Below, in pieces: positions 9,006-20,127 of a DNA stretch of 56,439 bases (position 1 is its first letter; each line of letters starts with the position of its first letter). Made by a program: the position numbers and the translations under genes. The notes beneath the pieces are model-generated. The model worked only from the letters and a program-made list of their open reading frames with translations, ran no database searches and had not been told where the DNA came from. Source of the DNA: a virus; IMG/VR virus record IMGVR_UViG_3300022198_003329, positions 1 to 56,439 of that record. One strand, written 5' to 3'.

Positions 9006-9653
9006 ATGCGAGAATTCTATGTTTATTTAAAATTGAAATCTTTTGATGGAACTGATTTACAATTAGATACAATTCCATTAAGAGCGAATTCTGTTAGCAT
9101 TTCAACAGATAAAACAATCCCCGATTTCCCTATTCCTTTAAGTGGTTTAACTACTGGAGAATCAGTTACATTGGCTTTAGATTTAGGTATGTCAAGTAAA
9201 AGAGTTTCAATTAGTGGATTTATTAACGCTACTCCTCTAAAAAGAAGCCATACTGATTCCGAATCAAGAACTTTTACTGCACATGAAATTGCACAATTAA
9301 TTGCTTCGGGAGTTGATTCAACAGGTGCGGCAGTAAATCAAGCATTGGATGAATTAGTGGTTTTAATTCCTTCTTATGTTGATTCTAACTATGCTTATAG
9401 AAGTGGGGTTAATACTTTAAAACCAACATCAACAAGTGAAGCAGATACTCCTCTTATTCCTTTTACTTTTAGAGCGAGAGGAAGTAGCAATGATAAAGAT
9501 AACAAATATGTTCCTATTTCATTTGGCTTTCCCGATACAACAACTGCTACTGGATTGAAAGGATATATTCGTTCTTTTAGTGTAGACTTTGCGGCAGATA
9601 CAGTGGAACTTTCTTTTAGTATGGAGTTTGTTGTGGCGACTGTTGTTCCTTGA
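9006..9653 (+). CDS. Putative distal tail/baseplate protein
   Basis: A 215-aa beta-rich protein with alternating hydrophobic strands (VSISGFINATP, VELSFSMEFVV). It sits immediately after the tape measure gene, where distal tail (Dit) or baseplate-initiation proteins usually lie. ATG 9006 follows the previous stop by four bases. The assignment is by gene order; there is no catalytic motif. Confidence 0.5.
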   Translation: MREFYVYLKLKSFDGTDLQLDTIPLRANSVSISTDKTIPDFPIPLSGLTTGESVTLALDLGMSSKRVSISGFINATPLKRSHTDSESRTFTAHEIAQLIASGVDSTGAAVNQALDELVVLIPSYVDSNYAYRSGVNTLKPTSTSEADTPLIPFTFRARGSSNDKDNKYVPISFGFPDTTTATGLKGYIRSFSVDFAADTVELSFSMEFVVATVVP

Positions 9654-9662
9654 GGTGGCTAA

Positions 9663-10784
9663 ATGTATTCAATCTTTACAGGAAATCAGCGTTCTCTCGT
9701 ATTTCCTGTAATGTGTAATGGATTCGCAACTATTGATTATAGTGCCAATATTCCCGATGCTAATTCTCCATCTATTACTAGCGATGAAGCGGCATATGGA
9801 ATTTGGGTTCATGAAGGAGATTTTACTTTTGAAAGTGTAATTACTCCATATGATATTAATGGCTATGGAACATATGATGCCTCAAGAACTCCTCCAACTA
9901 TTACTGCTTCAAAGAAAATTATGCCAGCATTAGGCCAATCTGTCTACGATGCTGGAAATGAAGGAAACTATGAAAGCGAACTATATCTATCAAGAGCGAA
10001 TCGCTTGACTCATGAAATGATGATTTTTTACAGTAGTGATTTTCAAATTAGCCTAGTAAATACTTCGCTACACAATGAAAATCAGCCAGCAGAATACAAG
10101 ATTAGAGTTAGAATAAGATTAGGAAGCACAACAGAAATTATTGATAGTGATACTGTCATTAGTTCCAACATTACTAGAAACTATACTTATAGTGGAGTGG
10201 CTGGTTTCAATCAAGATGGTAAAATTAAATATGATAGTTCGGGTCAAACAGTTACATCAGTAAGTGGCTCAACTCTTGTGGTGTCAAGCACTAGTGATTT
10301 CTACGCTGGTTTAGAATTATTTTATCGCAATGGGTGGGATTATTTGAGCATGGGAAAAATTGTTTCAGTAGATTCGGCCACAGACCTCACCATGTCGGCT
10401 AATGTAGATACTTCTTCAACTGGAACTGTATATGTTTATGATGCACAAGACCCTCTCTACATCAACAATTTATTTCATATTGCCTGTTCTTGGAGTGATA
10501 CTTATAAGACCTTGAATATTTATTTTAATGGCCTACTCGTCAAGACTGCTACTCATTCCCAAACAGATACCTTTACTTTTGCGAGAGAAGATTTCTATAT
10601 TGGGGCTAATGGTCAAGGGGCGAATGGGAGTGAATCAGCAATTACAAATAAGCAATTCATGGGAGAAATGCATGAAATGGCCATATTAAATTATACAAAA
10701 GACCAATTCGCAGGAAGAAATAATCTTCTTCCAAATTATGATAATACTCTTCTTTATCTTCGGTTTGAGGAGGTTGATTTGTAA
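9663..10784 (+). CDS. Tail protein with LamG/concanavalin-like jellyroll
   Basis: A 373-aa protein. The C-terminal half carries the LamG/concanavalin A-like pattern: HIACSWSDTYKTLNIYFNG followed by strands and ending with GEMHEMAILNYTKDQ and a final LLYLRFEE. The fold usually binds glycans, so this may be a host-surface recognition or baseplate decoration protein. GAGGTGG precedes ATG. It overlaps the start of the hub gene by one base. Confidence 0.65.
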   Translation: MYSIFTGNQRSLVFPVMCNGFATIDYSANIPDANSPSITSDEAAYGIWVHEGDFTFESVITPYDINGYGTYDASRTPPTITASKKIMPALGQSVYDAGNEGNYESELYLSRANRLTHEMMIFYSSDFQISLVNTSLHNENQPAEYKIRVRIRLGSTTEIIDSDTVISSNITRNYTYSGVAGFNQDGKIKYDSSGQTVTSVSGSTLVVSSTSDFYAGLELFYRNGWDYLSMGKIVSVDSATDLTMSANVDTSSTGTVYVYDAQDPLYINNLFHIACSWSDTYKTLNIYFNGLLVKTATHSQTDTFTFAREDFYIGANGQGANGSESAITNKQFMGEMHEMAILNYTKDQFAGRNNLLPNYDNTLLYLRFEEVDL

Positions 10785-13700
10785 TGACATTATCTGTTAC
10801 TCCTTCAAGATATGAAGCACCTACCAATCCTCAATTTTACTCTACTTCCGTTACAGATGGAAATAGAATATATACGGCAGTTGTTCCTAATGGAGATGTT
10901 TCTTTTACAGTTGAAGGATTTGGTGGTTCTGTTACAGAATATTCAAATCTTACTAACACCAAAGGATTTAGAATTAAATGTTATGATGCCTTAACTGGAG
11001 AAGGAATTCAGTTTAATCCATCAACTATTGACTTTGAAACATACGATTATTTTGTTTTAGTTTATTCGGATGACGATTATCAGCATCACTTTGCTAGAAT
11101 TAAGGAAATAATCACAGAAGATGAAGAAGGAGATGCTTTTGAATTTGAACCTAAACTCGGAAATGAAATTCCAAAAAATACTAAGTTTATTATTTTTAAA
11201 GGGCCAAGTAAAGCAACAGATGTAGTTGCTATTTCATTAGGAATACTTCAAGATTCTACTAGGGCGCATCTAAGATATAGAATGTCATGTTCTAGGCCAT
11301 TGTTTTATTTTTATGATGGATTGGATAAAGAAGGAGAACTTAATCATAATACTAAGTATTATGTTATGAGAGAAGATGGAACTGCTAACAGTTACACTCT
11401 TGATAATACAAAAGATGTAGATACTTTTAGAACAGTTCAAGACTTTGGCCAAACAATTGTAGATTATAGTAAATATTCTTTAAGAGTTACTTTAACTGAT
11501 ACACTAAGAACAATAGATGTAGAAAGTGGAGGAAATATCACTCTAAATGAAGGCGGAACAATGGTCGCAGATAGAACAGACTACAATCAGTTTCTACCGA
11601 ATGCTAGAAGAGATTCCGATGATGACATTACAACAAGAGTTTATACTGGAGAACAAAGATATTTGCACTACGATTATTCTCCTCTTAGGGCTAACTTTAC
11701 CTATGGGGTATATACACATCAAACTTATGATTCAGTTAATGGAAGAGGTGGATTTTCGGAAACTAAGATTGTAGATACCTCAAGAATTCTACAAAAGAAA
11801 ATTACTGAATTCACAGACTACAAAGTTAGACATATTGTTCATAGAGCAAACATAGATGATTGGTTTGCACTTGAAGCAACATTTAGTAGTGACGCAGGTT
11901 CTCATGTATTTACTTTTGATACTACTTTTGATTTAGATGGTTTCATTAATGTTGGAGATGAATTAAAAATTGATAGCCGAATTTACATTGTTCAAACAAT
12001 TGGTTCGTTTAGTGGTTTTTCGCAAACAATTACAATGAGAAATAGAAGCCGTTTAGAAACTGAGTCTATTTTAACTTCGGGATATTATACTCCTACTTCT
12101 GAAGCAATTGTTTATAGAAGGTGTTACAATTTTACAGATAAAACATTAATGGTTGATTTTGACCTTATAGATAACAGATATTCTAAATTAAGCGTTTCTT
12201 TTTCTTCGCTTAATATGACAGAATTGTTTGCTACGGTTTCTGCCGTAGATGCAAAAAGAAAAATGATTACTTTGGCTTTTGATGGAGATTCATATTATGA
12301 TGACCCATTAAGATACGCTTTAGGACAATTTTTAATTCATGTAGAACGGTTTAATGGTGAGATTGAAAACATTTCAAGTAAGAAAGAGAATGGCCAAACT
12401 GTTTTTGAAATTAAAGGAAGAGATAAATTCAATAAATTGATTTCTCCAATTGTGAATCTTAATAGTTTGTTTAGTGAAGATATTGTTTATTCTAGCAATA
12501 GTCCATATAACAAATTAGGGAATATCAAATCCTCTAGCACATATAGTATTGCATTAGGGGCAACTACTTTAGCAACAGGTGCTAGTGGAAGTAATTTTGA
12601 TATTCTTCCAGCCGTAGGAGATAACTTATTTACTGCTAATGGATATATTGGAAAGGTGACTGCTGTTTCTGCTGACCCGATAATTTTAACTTTTACTCCT
12701 GCAATTACAGAAGCAAATAGCGAAGCAATTTATGTTGAAACAGAAAAGAACTATGTATTTACAAAGGCTCTAGGCTCTAGTTCGCTGGCTAATGCTACTA
12801 CCACTTCTTTAACAGGTTCAGCAAATAAAGGAGTTTTCTTTACGGCAGGAAATGAAATATCTTCTGTTGATGGTTCGGAAGGTAATTCGCTAACAGGAAG
12901 CAGTAGTAACACTCATCCAAAGGCAATAGGCTACTCAATAACTCACCCAAATTCAATTAGTGAAGATTTTTCTTTCCAAGCGAAATTGACTGATGAATTT
13001 GGTGGAAGTGCTGATTCGGATTTTGATACTGTAAATGCTTTAATTGATTTTGAAATTGTTTCTATTTCTCAAAAAAATAATGTCAATGTTATTGAATTAG
13101 CCCCATATGTTCCAGTTACTTTAGGAAGAAAAGTAGAATATTATGATTATACTGATGAACAAACATTTACTTCGCATGGAACAATAAGTTATATTGGTGG
13201 CTCTCCTCCATGTTTACTTCATTTAACTAATTCTTCTGCATATACTTTAAAGGTAGGAGAGGCATTATATGTAGGTTCTTCTAAAACATTTATAGGCAAA
13301 ATATTATCAATTCATAGTTTCACTACTTCTTCTGTGATAGTTAAAATATTTTTAGATAGAACAATTTATAATTATGGTATTGGAGATGAAATTTTTTCTT
13401 CTAATAAAGTAATTACTGATTTAGCAGTAATTAATGGGGCGCACTTATGGGGAGGAAAAATATTAATTCACCCACATTTAAATTATACTAGCGATGGGTT
13501 AGTTCCATTTAATGTAGAAAATACGGTTGGAAGCGGAGATTATAATTCTAAATACGGACAAATGTATTATAAACCCGTAAGTAGTAGTTTTGGTAAATTT
13601 AATTTAAACTTACCAATAGTTAAAGCATCTAACAAACAAATTACTAAATTTTACATTAATAATAGTGCGTTAAATTATCTATATCAATCTTATCAATTTA

Positions 13701-16700
13701 AACCGAATCTAAGTTCTAATATCATATCATTTGGTCAAACAGACTCTTCTTATAGAACTCTTCCTTTAGATTATAGAGGAATAGGTAGTCCTTTTGGATA
13801 TAATATAGCGACTTCTTTGATTCATCAAAATGAATATAATAACCTACCACTTAGAAATTCTGGAGGAGATGGAGGACTAATATTTTATAATAGTAAATTT
13901 ACAGATATAGACCAATCGGCCAGTAGACTATTCATGTATGTAGTTGGAGATTTACTGCCTTATTCTTCTTTAAGAAAAGATAGTTTAATGTCGGGCAATA
14001 AAACAATAAATAACTACGATTTGTTTTTATTAGAAAATAAAAAAGCAACAGACTCTTCAATTGAAGGAGGAAATAGATTACTTTTGAAAGATAGTAATTT
14101 TCAATCAATTTCTTTCAATACTGATACTGATATATCTACATTGAAAAGATTTGGATTAATGCGACTTACAGAAATTTGCTTTGATTCACTTTATAATCAA
14201 GTAAATCCTGAAAAACCAATATTGAAAAAATATGGAACAAATTATTCCTCTTATATTACCTCTTCTTCTATTACAGATTTAGGAGGAATAGTTTCTATTA
14301 GTGGAACGAGCATTGTATTTAGTGGAACTGTTTCTTTAGTTAATGGAGATAAGATTTGTGATGAATATGGTAATTTTATAGGAACGATTGATAGCGGTTC
14401 GGGAACAACATATACTCTTCAAGCAGATGGATATTTGACGAATGGCGGATTAGCGGCTTTAAATGCTATTAAAGTAGAAGCACACGGATATACACATCAA
14501 ATATATGGAAGAAATGAAGTGGATTCTTTATTTGAATTAGATTGGGGGAATATTCATCCATTAAAGGGTGCGGTTGTTCCCGAAGATTCGGCTTTGGGGG
14601 GAGACACTTCCGATGAAATATATATTGCTAATGGTGGCACAGTTTCGCAAACAGACCAAGAAATTTATTTGTCCTTTGCATTAGAAGCCAGTAGTTCACC
14701 AATTAGTTCTTATTCTATAATCGGTGGCGGAAATAATGCTGATTTAAAAGTTATTTTGGACTATTGTAAAAACCAACAATCGCATGAAGGACTCATAGGA
14801 GTGGCATTAGATAGATATGATATTGAAAATGGTGGTAAGCATCCATTGGTTGAAGGAAATACAACTCAGGTATTAAAGGACTCAAAAGCCAATAGTGTTG
14901 GAAATGTGGAATTACCAGTATTAACCTCCGACTATCATTTCAAAGAATATAAAGTTCCTATTTCTGCTTCAACTAGTTCTCCAAGTAATACTAGCGATGA
15001 TTCTAAAAGCGCAGATGGAGCATATATGGTGTTTAAGCCTAGATTATGGATTGGAACTGCTTCAAATGCAACAATAAAATCATCAAATGATAATTTAAAT
15101 AAAAGCACTATTAATATTAATCCTAGCGGTGGATATAGTAATGGATTTTTACAATTTATTGATTTGACTGGTTGCTATTTGATTCCCGAAGATGGAACTA
15201 ATATTGATGGTAGCGCAAAAACAGGCGGAACTCAATATCAAAGAATTTCTATGACAGATGTAATCCCTAGTGATTTAATTTATATTTATTCACATGAAGT
15301 TAGTGATTCCGATGTGCATGACCACCATCTTATTACTGATGTGGGTTTAACTAATAATACTGCATATAGAATTCTACAACCAAATGAGGTTTGTTTTTAC
15401 GACTTTATGCCTAAAGACATTTACATCAATATGCTACGACCTTCTTATACAAAAAAGGCTAATAGAAATGAAACTTATAATATCAATAAAGGCTATTTTT
15501 ATAGAGATGGAACTGATAATGGAAATGAATTGACTTTAGACGAAGGAGTTCTTTCTATGTTCGTGCCAATTGATACTGATAATATTAATGGAGAAAGCAG
15601 AATGGTTGTTATCAATACTGATGAGTTTCATGACAATATTTTACCCGAAGGAGAACATGGATTGTATTTTAGTGATGGAGATAATTCTAGCAAAGTAACA
15701 TTATCAGTTAAAAAACATGATACTAATAACCATTCAGTTGTTTTTTCAAAATTATTAAATTTAAATGGTATAGTTTCTGTTTCCGAACCATTTACTGTAA
15801 CTTCTAATTCCGAATTAAAGATTAATCCATCAAGAGCATGTATTGGAACAACCGCTACTGTTTGTTTAGAAGCAGAAGATTTAATCAACGAATTATTTGA
15901 ACAAAATGGAATTGATTTCTCAATTCCAGAGAATACTGATTACCCTCTTTATTTAGCACCTAATTTCAAAGGCGTAGATTTGTATGCGGCAATTCGCTAT
16001 ATTATGGAAAGGAAGGATATGGTTTTGAGAGAAGAAAATGGAACTTTTTCTATTACTCAAGATAATGATTCTACTCATTATAGTAATATTATTCTTAATG
16101 ATACTGATAAATTCAAAATATATGAATTTGAAAAGGCCACGACTTTATTTGACTTCTACAATGACATTATTGTTTATGGTAATACTCACAAAGCAGAACG
16201 CAAAGATTTGAGAAGTGTTCAAAAGCGAGGAAGAAAAACATTAGAACATCACGATAAAACTTTACTAACTCAAGACGAAGTAGATAGAAAAGCCATTGAA
16301 TTACTTCGCCTACATACTACCTTTAATCAAAAATTAATTATGACTGTTAGCCACGAAGGACTTTCTCAATTAAGGGCTGGAGATATTATCAATGTTGAAA
16401 TTAAACAAGAAAACATTGAGTTAGGGCAATACATGGTTCTTCAAATAGAGCATGAATTAACAGGTCTTATGAAATTAGAATTAGGTAGATATTCAAAACA
16501 ATTATCGGATTTGTTCTCGGAATTACTTGTCACTCAAAAGCAAATCAATTCCAATTTGAGAAATGAAACCTTCAATGAAAAGAGCGTAACATACAACTTT
16601 TTAGATACCATCAATATCAAAGAACTACGCCTGTTGATTCGTAAGCGACAAGCAATTGGTGGTTTTACTCTAGGCTTTAGTGAAACGCTAAATACAGGTG

Positions 16701-16768
16701 ATAACCCATTAGGATTTGATGGGGGAACAATCACCATCACGGATTTGTATGAGGAGGATTTGGCTTGA
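10784..16768 (+). CDS. Giant tail-tip/baseplate hub protein
   Basis: At 1994 aa this is the largest protein of the window. The C-terminal ~400 residues have features of the tail hub (gp27/gpJ-like): VDLYAAIRYIMERKDMV, then a segment with AGDIINVEIKQENIELGQYM and MKLELGRYSKQLSDL, typical of hub domains that contact the membrane-puncturing device. The remaining ~1500 residues are beta-rich, Ser/Thr/Asn-rich and probably a series of inserted receptor-binding domains. The preceding gene ends with GGAGG 10 bases before ATG. It is the central tail-tip component by size and order. Confidence 0.7.
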   Translation: MTLSVTPSRYEAPTNPQFYSTSVTDGNRIYTAVVPNGDVSFTVEGFGGSVTEYSNLTNTKGFRIKCYDALTGEGIQFNPSTIDFETYDYFVLVYSDDDYQHHFARIKEIITEDEEGDAFEFEPKLGNEIPKNTKFIIFKGPSKATDVVAISLGILQDSTRAHLRYRMSCSRPLFYFYDGLDKEGELNHNTKYYVMREDGTANSYTLDNTKDVDTFRTVQDFGQTIVDYSKYSLRVTLTDTLRTIDVESGGNITLNEGGTMVADRTDYNQFLPNARRDSDDDITTRVYTGEQRYLHYDYSPLRANFTYGVYTHQTYDSVNGRGGFSETKIVDTSRILQKKITEFTDYKVRHIVHRANIDDWFALEATFSSDAGSHVFTFDTTFDLDGFINVGDELKIDSRIYIVQTIGSFSGFSQTITMRNRSRLETESILTSGYYTPTSEAIVYRRCYNFTDKTLMVDFDLIDNRYSKLSVSFSSLNMTELFATVSAVDAKRKMITLAFDGDSYYDDPLRYALGQFLIHVERFNGEIENISSKKENGQTVFEIKGRDKFNKLISPIVNLNSLFSEDIVYSSNSPYNKLGNIKSSSTYSIALGATTLATGASGSNFDILPAVGDNLFTANGYIGKVTAVSADPIILTFTPAITEANSEAIYVETEKNYVFTKALGSSSLANATTTSLTGSANKGVFFTAGNEISSVDGSEGNSLTGSSSNTHPKAIGYSITHPNSISEDFSFQAKLTDEFGGSADSDFDTVNALIDFEIVSISQKNNVNVIELAPYVPVTLGRKVEYYDYTDEQTFTSHGTISYIGGSPPCLLHLTNSSAYTLKVGEALYVGSSKTFIGKILSIHSFTTSSVIVKIFLDRTIYNYGIGDEIFSSNKVITDLAVINGAHLWGGKILIHPHLNYTSDGLVPFNVENTVGSGDYNSKYGQMYYKPVSSSFGKFNLNLPIVKASNKQITKFYINNSALNYLYQSYQFKPNLSSNIISFGQTDSSYRTLPLDYRGIGSPFGYNIATSLIHQNEYNNLPLRNSGGDGGLIFYNSKFTDIDQSASRLFMYVVGDLLPYSSLRKDSLMSGNKTINNYDLFLLENKKATDSSIEGGNRLLLKDSNFQSISFNTDTDISTLKRFGLMRLTEICFDSLYNQVNPEKPILKKYGTNYSSYITSSSITDLGGIVSISGTSIVFSGTVSLVNGDKICDEYGNFIGTIDSGSGTTYTLQADGYLTNGGLAALNAIKVEAHGYTHQIYGRNEVDSLFELDWGNIHPLKGAVVPEDSALGGDTSDEIYIANGGTVSQTDQEIYLSFALEASSSPISSYSIIGGGNNADLKVILDYCKNQQSHEGLIGVALDRYDIENGGKHPLVEGNTTQVLKDSKANSVGNVELPVLTSDYHFKEYKVPISASTSSPSNTSDDSKSADGAYMVFKPRLWIGTASNATIKSSNDNLNKSTININPSGGYSNGFLQFIDLTGCYLIPEDGTNIDGSAKTGGTQYQRISMTDVIPSDLIYIYSHEVSDSDVHDHHLITDVGLTNNTAYRILQPNEVCFYDFMPKDIYINMLRPSYTKKANRNETYNINKGYFYRDGTDNGNELTLDEGVLSMFVPIDTDNINGESRMVVINTDEFHDNILPEGEHGLYFSDGDNSSKVTLSVKKHDTNNHSVVFSKLLNLNGIVSVSEPFTVTSNSELKINPSRACIGTTATVCLEAEDLINELFEQNGIDFSIPENTDYPLYLAPNFKGVDLYAAIRYIMERKDMVLREENGTFSITQDNDSTHYSNIILNDTDKFKIYEFEKATTLFDFYNDIIVYGNTHKAERKDLRSVQKRGRKTLEHHDKTLLTQDEVDRKAIELLRLHTTFNQKLIMTVSHEGLSQLRAGDIINVEIKQENIELGQYMVLQIEHELTGLMKLELGRYSKQLSDLFSELLVTQKQINSNLRNETFNEKSVTYNFLDTINIKELRLLIRKRQAIGGFTLGFSETLNTGDNPLGFDGGTITITDLYEEDLA

Positions 16769-17118
16769 TTACTGATGAATTAAAAGAGGCAATAGCGACT
16801 TATTTAGCAACTGCCGCTAGTCCGTATATTGATAGTGCTAAAATTGGTTTGGGTGGCAATTCCACAAACCCTACTTCTACTGATTTAGATGTAGAGATTG
16901 CTGGAGTAAGCCCTTCCATCATTCGTTCAAAATCAGACATAAATGTAATTGAAGTAAAATTATCTGTTAGTGGAACATATATTCAAGGAAAGGTTATTCG
17001 GGAAGCGGGGCTTTTTAATTCAACAGGCAATATGCTTCAAAGAGTAAACTTTGATGGAGTCGGCCCATTTTCCACAGATGAAACACTAGAGATTTTTATT
17101 ATCATGGAGGTAGAATGA
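16765..17118 (+). CDS. Putative baseplate/tail-fibre attachment protein
   Basis: A 117-aa protein overlapping the hub stop codon. Residues ~60-100 contain VSGTYIQGKVIREAGLFN, followed by a strand with RVNFDGVGPF. That arrangement resembles the conserved block of phage tail-collar/fibre base proteins (strand, then I-x-E-A-G-L-F). It likely joins fibres to the baseplate. The next gene starts one base after its end. Confidence 0.6.
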   Translation: MITDELKEAIATYLATAASPYIDSAKIGLGGNSTNPTSTDLDVEIAGVSPSIIRSKSDINVIEVKLSVSGTYIQGKVIREAGLFNSTGNMLQRVNFDGVGPFSTDETLEIFIIMEVE

Positions 17119-17119
17119 T

Positions 17120-19207
17120 ATGGTAACAAACCCAAATTTTTTCGGACAAAGCACAACTGGAACGCCTAATCAAATTGAAGATGGAGTAGATTTCCCTCAT
17201 ACTGGTTTAATCAAAACATTGGCTTTGGGAATGAAAGGCAATTATGTCATTAATGGATTTGATATTACTCCTTCATCGGAAACTGCGGGAACAGTTTCAA
17301 CTGGAACTATTATGAGAGATGGCCAAGTAATTAGCATTAGTGGTGGCTCTCCTCCATATGCAATTACATTAGATACTACATATACAAATGGCTATCATTT
17401 ATTAGTTGTTGATTCTTCAAATACAGTTGTTGTAAGAAATCCTAATTCACCTACAATTGGTGCTGATAAAGTTCCAGCATATAATGATGGAGATGTAATT
17501 ATTGCAGTTTTAACTCATACTGGCGTTAATCCATTTGATATTCAATATCTTACTGTTAGTAAAACCAAAAACAGTTTAAGCATTGGAGAAGGAAGTGGAA
17601 CATATAGCGAAGAAATGTCTATTACGAGCGATGGAACTGATGTTACTTTTACAGGTTCTACAAATACAAATATGGACTTTACACCTTCGGGAAGTGGGAA
17701 AGTAAGAATTACGACTGGAGATTTAGAGGTTCAAAATGGAAACTTTGAAGTTCCTAATGGTTATGCTGAAATTACAGTTGTTGAAAGCATTACTGATGGA
17801 GGAGGCGCAGGATTAAGTGCTGGTGCGCCAGTTTATCCAACCAATTACTCTTCGGGAAAAATTACAGTTCAATTGGCTGATGCTACAATTTCAGCAAGTA
17901 AATATCCTGCTATTGGATTAGTCTATGATACCATTACTGCTGGTGGGAATGGTAAAGTGGTTGTTCAAGGATTAACAGGAGATATTTCTGCAACTTTGTT
18001 TGATGCAGGTTCTTATTCCGAAGGTGACATTATCTATCTTTCACCGAATATTGGAAAACTGACTAATACTCGCCCAACGGCTGATGCAGACGCAATTCAA
18101 AACATTGGAAGAATTGTTCATCTTTCTACATTTACTGCTGGTTCTTCGGGAACGGCTAAGATTCTCGTTCAAGGTTCGGGTCGTTCAAACGATGTAACGA
18201 ATGATGGTTTCATTACTACAAATGCTTCTTCTATTCCTTCCGCTAGACAAATTACTGCTGGAACTGATATTAGTTTCACAGATGCAGGGGCAGGTTCAAC
18301 TTTAACTATTGATAATACTTCTACATTAGATTCTGTTACTACAAGAGGGGCAACTACTGGAAATGAAATTAGTGTTGGCACTACCACGATTACAGGGGCT
18401 TTTTTACCACAAAAAATAGGAACTTTAGATGCTGATGCAACAGTTATTGTTAATTATGCAGATGCTAGTCAAAATGCTACTGCAAATAGATTTACTTTGC
18501 CATCAGCCGCAATTAACGATGGAAAAATACTTTTCATTAAAAATTTAAATGCGACTACAATCATGGAAATTTTTACTTCCGATGTTTTTGAAAATGGTGG
18601 AGTAAGCACAGATTCAAGATATGTTAGTCCAACTACATTAAATCTAAAACCATATCAAAGTATTATACTACAAGCCCTTACTGATTCTACAATCATCCCT
18701 TTAAGCCCAACTCCTACAACTTTAGCATCGGGATGGTATATTCTTGATAGCGATGAAACAGGAAGTGGAGGTATTGCTAATGTTGTTGATGATACTTCCC
18801 CACAATTAGGTGGAAACTTGGATTTAAATTCACAAGACATTACAGGAACAGGTGATATAAACATTACAGGAACAATTACTGCTTCTTCTACTATTACTAC
18901 TACTTCTACTATTAGTGCCGCAACACTTACTGCTACTAAATTAGATACTGATACTAAATCAATATCATCAATACTAACTTCTGCTGATGCTGGTAAATAT
19001 CTTTTTGTTGATGCAAGTGTAACAATTACTTTACCCTCCACTCATTCCGCAGGTGAACAATATACTATTTTAGCGAAAGGCGTTAATGTAACTTTAGATG
19101 GTAATGGAAACAATATGAACGGTTCAACATCAACAATTACAATTACTGCATATAATGGTGTAACTTGTATTTCCGATGGAACAAACTGGATTGTATTAGG
19201 TGCGTGA
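17120..19207 (+). CDS. Putative tail fibre protein
   Basis: A 695-aa low-complexity beta-rich protein dominated by Thr, Ser, Gly, Asn and Ala. Repeated hexad-like tracts (LDLNSQDITGTGDINITGT) occur near residue 570, and the C-terminal domain ends in GTNWIVLGA. These are hallmarks of trimeric beta-solenoid fibres in marine tailed viruses. No intramolecular chaperone or enzyme motif is visible. The end overlaps the next gene by 8 bases. Confidence 0.7.
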   Translation: MVTNPNFFGQSTTGTPNQIEDGVDFPHTGLIKTLALGMKGNYVINGFDITPSSETAGTVSTGTIMRDGQVISISGGSPPYAITLDTTYTNGYHLLVVDSSNTVVVRNPNSPTIGADKVPAYNDGDVIIAVLTHTGVNPFDIQYLTVSKTKNSLSIGEGSGTYSEEMSITSDGTDVTFTGSTNTNMDFTPSGSGKVRITTGDLEVQNGNFEVPNGYAEITVVESITDGGGAGLSAGAPVYPTNYSSGKITVQLADATISASKYPAIGLVYDTITAGGNGKVVVQGLTGDISATLFDAGSYSEGDIIYLSPNIGKLTNTRPTADADAIQNIGRIVHLSTFTAGSSGTAKILVQGSGRSNDVTNDGFITTNASSIPSARQITAGTDISFTDAGAGSTLTIDNTSTLDSVTTRGATTGNEISVGTTTITGAFLPQKIGTLDADATVIVNYADASQNATANRFTLPSAAINDGKILFIKNLNATTIMEIFTSDVFENGGVSTDSRYVSPTTLNLKPYQSIILQALTDSTIIPLSPTPTTLASGWYILDSDETGSGGIANVVDDTSPQLGGNLDLNSQDITGTGDINITGTITASSTITTTSTISAATLTATKLDTDTKSISSILTSADAGKYLFVDASVTITLPSTHSAGEQYTILAKGVNVTLDGNGNNMNGSTSTITITAYNGVTCISDGTNWIVLGA

Positions 19208-20105
19208 TATTTTGTATTGTTCTATTGCTGGCTCAAATGCCGAAACAAAAGCGAATGCTTTTACTTTATCCGAATTAACATTACATTCGGAAACAACAGT
19301 ATCAGTATCAAGCGTAGTTACAGAATTAGATGTAAGTCCAACAGATATTGTTTTGGCTTTAGAGCAATCAACAGATACTATGGCGGCATATACCTTTACA
19401 GGAACATTACCTTCTTTTACTTCTACTTCTGCTACATTATCAGTAAGTGGAAATAACCCAAGAGGTTCTTGTTTTAATAGTGATGGAACAAAATTTTATG
19501 TTACTGGAACAGATGCTTATATTCGTGGATATGATATACCCCTTCCTACACCACCTACACCTAATGTCAATGCTTATAATATTAGTTTGGCTAGTATATC
19601 AAGTTCTAAAAGCGGAATTGGATATGGCGGTCAAGGTTTGTTCTTAAAACCCGATGGAACAATTTTGTATGTTGTTGAATCTGCTAATGTTAGAACTTTA
19701 ACTTTAACTACGCCTTATGATGTTAGTTCTTACTCTTCCTCTACAACAAGTATTTCTTCAGTTGTAGATAGTGATGGTGACACAATATCGGGATTAACTG
19801 GAATTAGATTCAATAATGATGGAACTAAATTTTTTGTATGTTATCGGAAATCTCAAGGAACATATGTTACAACTGCGAATCGTGCTAAGATAGCAGAATT
19901 CTCTCTATCAACTCCCTATGATGTTAGTAGTTATACTTTCGTATCAAGTATGGATTTTGGACTAAACATCGGAATACAGGTCGCCCCCGACACTACTACG
20001 CTTCCTGCTGGTTTCGCATGGAATGCTAACGGAACTGCCCTTTTTGTAGCGGGTGTTCATCAAGATACAACACAAAGCGCAGTTAAAGTTCTAATGTATT
20101 CGTAA
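19200..20105 (+). CDS. Beta-propeller-like virion/adhesin protein
   Basis: A 301-aa protein starting at GTG 19200 inside the previous gene. At least three repeats match the pattern G-x-x-F-N-x-D-G-T-K-x-x-V followed by a YDxSxPYDVSSY segment (around residues 88-105, 145-180 and 205-245). This is the NHL/WD-like propeller repeat often seen in marine phage fibre-tip proteins. It probably extends the host-recognition apparatus. It is the last structural gene before the metabolic gene. Confidence 0.6.
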   Translation: MRDILYCSIAGSNAETKANAFTLSELTLHSETTVSVSSVVTELDVSPTDIVLALEQSTDTMAAYTFTGTLPSFTSTSATLSVSGNNPRGSCFNSDGTKFYVTGTDAYIRGYDIPLPTPPTPNVNAYNISLASISSSKSGIGYGGQGLFLKPDGTILYVVESANVRTLTLTTPYDVSSYSSSTTSISSVVDSDGDTISGLTGIRFNNDGTKFFVCYRKSQGTYVTTANRAKIAEFSLSTPYDVSSYTFVSSMDFGLNIGIQVAPDTTTLPAGFAWNANGTALFVAGVHQDTTQSAVKVLMYS

Positions 20106-20127
20106 AGTTTATTTTATACACTTACTT

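Noticed and set aside
18655-19041. Antisense ORF of 128 aa inside the fibre gene
   Set aside because: Ser/Val-rich mirror of the Thr-rich fibre sequence; embedded in a real gene.
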